Positions 58,881 to 64,000 of a stretch of 64,000 bases of DNA are shown piece by piece (the stretch's first letter is position 1; the number at the start of each line of letters is the position of its first letter). A model generated the notes under the pieces. That model did no database searches. It saw nothing but the letters and a program-made list of their open reading frames with translations, and was not told where the DNA came from. A program made the position numbers and the translations under genes. The DNA is taken from positions 620,001 through 684,000 of the forward strand of contig JARHVA010003166.1 of NCBI GenBank assembly GCA_037957365.1. Reading direction: 5' to 3'. The stretch is from Torreya grandis (taxonomy: Eukaryota; Streptophyta; Pinopsida; Cupressales; Taxaceae).

Positions 58881-58884
58881 ATTA

Positions 58885-58983
58885 GTGGGGGAATGTCATA
58901 GAGACATGATCACATTTATCATAATTTTAGATTTAGTGGGGGTATGCTTTGGAAGCATTTTCTACACAATAATTAAGTATGTT
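58885..58983 (+). repeat. Polypurine-tract-like array, left part
   Basis: Two units of TTTAGTGGGGG plus an A/T-rich tail, with G runs starting at 58885 and 58936. The second reads GTGGGGGTATGCTTTGGAAG. The array continues at 60230 beyond the solo LTR. Confidence 0.75.
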
Positions 58984-58988
58984 GTACT
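58984..58988. repeat. Target-site duplication of the solo LTR, left
   Basis: GTACT, paired with GTACC at 60205-60209 (one mismatch). Confidence 0.65.
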
Positions 58989-60204
58989 TGTAGAGTGGAT
59001 TATGAAGAGGATAAATTCAAAAATTAGTCATGAAAACTCATAAAAGAATGCATAAGAATTGACAATCTAAGACACACTATTCATATGGGGGTTACTGATG
59101 ATAATAAGATACACATGAAAGAAAGAAATAAACCCTTACCTTCCCAAATGATTCCATTACTCAAAATAGGATCTAATAATGTTCTCCCCTTTGACCTAGA
59201 GCTCTAGACTTTATCAACAATGGCTTGTTTGCTCCTCCATTACCCCAATAACTCTATGCAAAACCTAGGATCATGATATAAACTATTTATTTTGCCTATC
59301 AATGAAGTTAATCCAAATGCAAATAACACAATAATAAAAACATAAAGGAATTGTGAAGGGATTCTAGCATTATAAGTTTACACAATTTTAGCTTTAAAAT
59401 GGTAGTATGAGGCCTTCTATTTATATATTTTTGAGATTGGTCAGGATCAAATAGGACCATCCATCTAAAGATTGAGATGTGTGACCATGAATTAATCTAA
59501 TATTTGTAATTAAATCCATAAATATCCTCATCATGCTTTATGAATAAGGGGCATTAATCAGGCATGGGAGGCATTAAAGAGGTATGGGAGGCCATAATTT
59601 AGATATTTTATGCATTTATGGCCTAAAGATGCCTTCTTAAAAAATGATGTCATTAGGTGATGTGATTAATAGGAATCAATTTCCAAAAATAAATATTCAA
59701 TAAACTCCATGGAAAATCCACTTAATCTCTTTATTTTAATTAATTATCCTTAAACAAGATTAATCAATATTTGTGCAATTCTTTGGAAATTGACCCTCAA
59801 TTAATCAAAATGGTTAAAAAATCATATTATTGGGTCATAATTTGAATCGGGAATAATTGGAAGGTGATGTTAGATTTATTAGAAAAATATTCCTATTTAG
59901 GATATTGACAACACAAAATAACAAAGGTACATGATGTGTACTAACGAATTAGAAGAAAAGAGTGATCTAGAGCATAAAAAGGTGAAATCATCATTTTAAC
60001 TCGAAATGAAGTGATCAAAGTTAGGAATGACATAAAATGCATTTCCCTATTTAGGGATAATTTGGTCTAAATCATAAATATTAAATGATAAGTTCAAACC
60101 ATTTAGGGTGTTTTAGTCATTTTGACTTAAAATTTGTATCTGAGTGTAATTTGAGTAAGATTGACAATTTCAACATAAATGGTGTTAGAAATTGGATATC
60201 TACA
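58989..60204 (-). mobile_element. Solo LTR, 1216 bp, same family as the E1 LTR
   Basis: Termini TGTAGA and TCTACA are perfect six-base inverted repeats. It aligns by eye with 9913-11112. A minus-strand TATA-like box (TATATAAATAG) is near 59420. No internal retroelement sequence is attached on either side, and both sides are the same polypurine-like array, so it is a solo LTR left by unequal recombination. Confidence 0.8.
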
Positions 60205-60460
60205 GTACCTATATCTTTTTTCAAATTTAGTGGGGGAATATAATATAGTCATGGCTTCCACATATTCATATTTCTTAGATTTAGTGGGGGCATGCTTTGG
60301 AATCATGTTCTCTACACTTATCTAGCATTTAACATCTCCAGATTACAATGGGGGGCATGTTTTGGAAACATGTTCTATACATTGGTACATATTTTAGTTT
60401 TTATATTTATTCATATATAGTGGGGAATGATTTTTAAAAAAAATTATCCACACTTAAATA
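60205..60460 (+). repeat. Polypurine-tract-like array, right part, with CATG dyads
   Basis: Includes GTACC (60205-60209). G runs start at 60230, 60284, 60349 and 60420. Units 2 and 3 contain CATGCTTTGGAATCATG and CATGTTTTGGAAACATG, short inverted repeats, then TTCTCTACAC-like bases. 60230-60315 matches 58885-58970 closely. Confidence 0.75.
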
Positions 60461-60948
60461 GTTTCCAAATTTTCCAAAGCACACATTTATATAAATTCAA
60501 ATTCATAGTTATTGAAGAATTTTGTACATTAGTACCATTGTTATACATAATTTCAGCATGAGACACATCTAAGGTGCATATTATATGCAATGAGTGCCTA
60601 ATATTTTAAATTTTCAATTAGTTCCAAATTTAAAAACTCTTCTTTGGACTATTACCATATCATGAACTTTTACATATTGGTACCTAGGGTAGACTTTTAC
60701 AAACTATATTGAGACAATCTACTATAGTAGTTGGTTCAATTTTGGTATGGTTGAGGTGATTAAATCACTCAAGTTTTGAAATTTTTTAGTTTGGATTTGA
60801 TTTTATCCTCCAAATTTTACCAATTTATAAGTATCATTGGGCTACATGATTGAGATAATCTCAACTATCAGGTGAGAACTCACATTTTCACCAAGGTTGG
60901 GGACATGTGCCTTCCAATATCTCTCTCTATCTCCTTATATATATGCAC

Positions 60949-60949
<1 letters not shown>
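60461..60949. other. Unassigned AT-rich stretch
   Basis: Nothing recognised on either strand; ends in a short CT-rich run (60920-60935). Confidence 0.5.

Positions 60950-61045
<96 letters not shown>
60950..61045. repeat. (TG)n microsatellite
   Basis: About 48 uninterrupted TG units, forming the left outer flank of the palindrome. Confidence 0.98.
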
Positions 61046-61047
<2 letters not shown>

Positions 61048-61217
61048 CTTAATCTCAATTTCAGTGGTTTACAATGATACATATTTTCAAAATAAACTTT
61101 TTAATAGGCAAGGAGGTTACATCAACACAAAGGTGTACTCTGATGTAACCTCATTGCCTATTAAAAATTTTATTTTGAAAATATGTATCATTGTAAACTA
61201 CTAAAATTGAGAATAAG
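61048..61217. repeat. Palindrome, 77-bp arms with 16-bp loop
   Basis: The left arm 61048-61124 and right arm 61141-61217 are reverse complements with about five mismatches; the loop is 61125-61140. Outside the arms, (TG)n on the left faces (CA)n on the right, so complementarity extends about 25 bp further. Confidence 0.95.
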
Positions 61218-61432
<215 letters not shown>

Positions 61433-61444
61433 GGTGTACTCCTA

Positions 61445-64000
61445 AACCTTCATATTTAAATTTAAATATTTTATTACTTTAAATTTACAAATTATATGAA
61501 CTAATTATACACTATAACATGTTATTAGTTTTAATTCAGACACCATCAAAGCACTCAAGTTGGTATCACATAAAGATAAGGTGTGTTATAAACACCTAGG
61601 TACACATTTCTTTCCATTAAACTAGTAATTTTGTTACTAGATTAAAGGGGGGTAATGTAGAAACTATTTATGAATTATATTACACCTAAGTGTTTTACAA
61701 TTAGAAAACTCAAACCTTAGATATTCCTCTTAGTTATATACCTTTCCCACTTTTTGAAATCTGAAATCTCCTCTATCTTGTCCCACTTGGCCTATATATT
61801 AGTTTGAATAGTCTTATGTTGATGACATAGACCTTCTATATTTCCCAAATGCTTCCTTCAGACTTGCTTATCTACCACCTCTATAAGTACTGAGTCTATA
61901 CCTTTCCTTCTTACTCCATGGACACTAACTTCTAGGGCATACACTACCTTCGATGTTAGTGTCCTAACATGACACAAGTGTCCAATATACTAAAGCAAAT
62001 AATTTAAAAATGAATCATATACTAATGGTCAGCCTAAGTGATTTAATGTGAGTTACTTATCCAAAATTATTGATATAAATATAAGATCAACCCTAATTCA
62101 TTCCCCACCTAGCACATACTTAAAAAATACCAAAGTGACAAAGGCAATGTATCAAAATAATTTAATCATGAATTAAATTTATAAAATATTCCCTATTTCC
62201 ATATCAATCATAGGGGAAACACACATATATGTATAAATTAATAAAGGATAAACCTGAGATCTATATTTTCTAAGTTATAAGCTAGATCACTATTGTAGTT
62301 TCTTATCGCATATTGTATGATTCACACACAAGCCAACACGTAGTGGAAAAATACATCAATATGAGGCCCTATTTAGATTATTATATACATAGGTGTCATT
62401 AGCATTGTAATATACCCTTGGAGAAGTATTTTAAAGACTTATCTTCCACTCTAATATAATGGGATCACTTCAAGGTTGTGGGTCACCTATGGTTAGAGTG
62501 AACCTCCAAATAGGGTTGGTTCCACTGATGTATCACACAAGATAACACTAACATTATTTCAAATTTCAAGTAAAAGGGATAAAGAGAACATAAAATAATG
62601 AATTAAAATCAAATAGTGGGTGATACATTAGAATATTTTATCTCCTCCACATTCTTGAGATTGTACAATAGAAACCTTAGGAACTGCAACATACACAACT
62701 CAATCATGAACTTCATAGAATTAGTGTTTCATAGAGAGGTAAAAATATATATGTAAAAATTATAAATAAAATAATTCATAACCATAACTAACATTACATA
62801 AACCATAGATACACAGACTATGACCTACAAAAGAGAATTCACTTGCATAGAAATGAAGTAGAATTATACATAGTCAAGGGTAAAACACTTCACCATAGAA
62901 GAGTATAAACAATTCAAAAATATACACATAGAATGTGAGTTATAAGAGGTTAAAAATAGATATTCATTGATTCAAATACAAGTACATGAATTCATTTTAG
63001 TAGGGCTATGCCATCATTAAAAGAAGATATCCCTAGAAAATGGTCATTTTTCAGACCTCCAAATAGAAGAATTGAGAGAAGAGAGAAGATATGAGAGAAC
63101 TATAACCTCTTTAATGTGTTATTATAACACCATTTTATTTTTAAGCCTACAAAAATATAAAGAGAACCACCTTCTATCCCTCTTCAATGTATTATCCCAC
63201 TTTTTTTATGGTCTTCGATGGAGTGTGGCATAAAAATGGAGTAGTGGGAGCTGACTTAGGCATAATTGACCTTTAGATAGGTATGAACATGGTAAATTTA
63301 GTCAACCACCTTCTTATTTATCAATTAAAATAGTTTAATGTGCCTATTTTATCCTTCATGAAGCATTAATCAACCTACCTCTCTTCCACACATGTTGATT
63401 AGGCATAAAAACTACTTTGTTCTCCATAATGGTCATTAAATAGGCATGTTTGCCTCAAAATAGAAATTACAAGATGCATTCCTGACCCTCCTCCATTCTC
63501 CTTAAAAACTTATATGCCATTATTAGTCTTCAATAGCCTCTTCAAACTGCATCTCAATCATGAATAAAACTCTCTCTCTCTTTACACTTATTTGAAAACT
63601 TGTAATGTGATTTATATCCTTCATCATGACTCTTGAGGATAAATTAAAAACTTCTAGATATGTGTGATAAATTATGAGAGTCTCTACAAACCCATGACAT
63701 TCATGTTTGAAGCTAATCCTAGTGGTAGGTCTGTTACCTTGGCTTTGGTGTTGTATCCATCTCCTCATGTTACAATGTTTTATACCCTTGGAAACAAAAA
63801 GGTGACCATTTCATATTCTGAAAATCAACTAATCTTAACCCCTTTTTAAAATATCCTTTAAAAATCTTGGAAATTAGACTCACTATCCTTATGCTTGTAA
63901 ATTTCCTTGAAAGACTATAAATATGCATTTGTATGTTTAACAACATTATTATCTTCATTACAACCTATAGTCAACTTATCTTCAATCCCATAAGTCTCTC
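61445..64000. other. Unassigned AT-rich sequence
   Basis: 2.5 kb without a recognisable domain, LTR terminus, primer site or tandem array. Open frames are short (up to 81 codons, 63523-63768 minus) and without motifs. A CT-rich run is at 63560-63580. Confidence 0.5.

Overview
The window contains no cellular gene that I can recognise. It is AT-rich plant DNA built almost entirely of nested, decayed LTR retrotransposons. Most are Ty3/gypsy elements of the plant Tat type: their domain order, their second RNase H-like domain and their tRNA-Arg-like primer sites all fit that group. The depth of nesting, the age of the copies and one very long LTR (about 5.7 kb) suggest a large-genome seed plant, possibly a gymnosperm; the species cannot be read from the sequence.

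Layout, using my own labels. E1 (minus, 1-11112) is the 5' half of a Tat-like element: 5' LTR about 9913-11112, leader, gag near 4.6-5.1 kb, protease at 2.5-2.95 kb, RT at 0.6-1.2 kb and RNase H at the left edge. E1 sits inside the RNase H of E2 (plus), whose RNase H, second RNase H and integrase run 11113-13061, followed by a repeat-rich 3' region to 16228. That 3' region is split by E3 and resumes at 45642-46332, ending in a TGTAGACA-type LTR at 46333.

E3 (16229-45641; gag-pol on minus) has two 5.7-kb LTR-like arms, A (16229-18037 plus 29313-33295) and B (39934-45641). Each arm carries a decayed minus-strand reading frame of more than 1000 codons that I cannot assign to a family. Arm A is split by E4 (plus, 18038-29307), an 11.3-kb element that is complete in structure: 2.6-kb LTRs, GTATA target duplications, tRNA-Arg-like primer site, gag, protease, an RNase H-like domain upstream of RT, RT, RNase H and integrase. 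All its frames carry stops and deletions. Arm B preserves an unoccupied equivalent of the E4 insertion site.

E5 (minus, 49041 to about 56.9 kb) is another Tat-like pol with the order RT, RNase H, second RNase H, integrase. Its integrase is interrupted by E6 (49523-53633), a small non-autonomous element with a tRNA-iMet-type primer site and AAATA target duplications. Further right are a 31-bp repeat array, an array of polypurine-tract-like units split by a 1.2-kb solo LTR (58989-60204), and a (TG)n/(CA)n microsatellite cluster built on a 77-bp-arm palindrome (61048-61217). I recognise nothing in 61445-64000.

No protein here looks expressible. The interest lies in the long reading frame inside the giant LTRs, the two pol architectures present side by side, the G-box-bearing 77-bp repeats in the E4 LTR, and a readable record of insertion order. 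All alignments were made by eye; similarity figures are rough.
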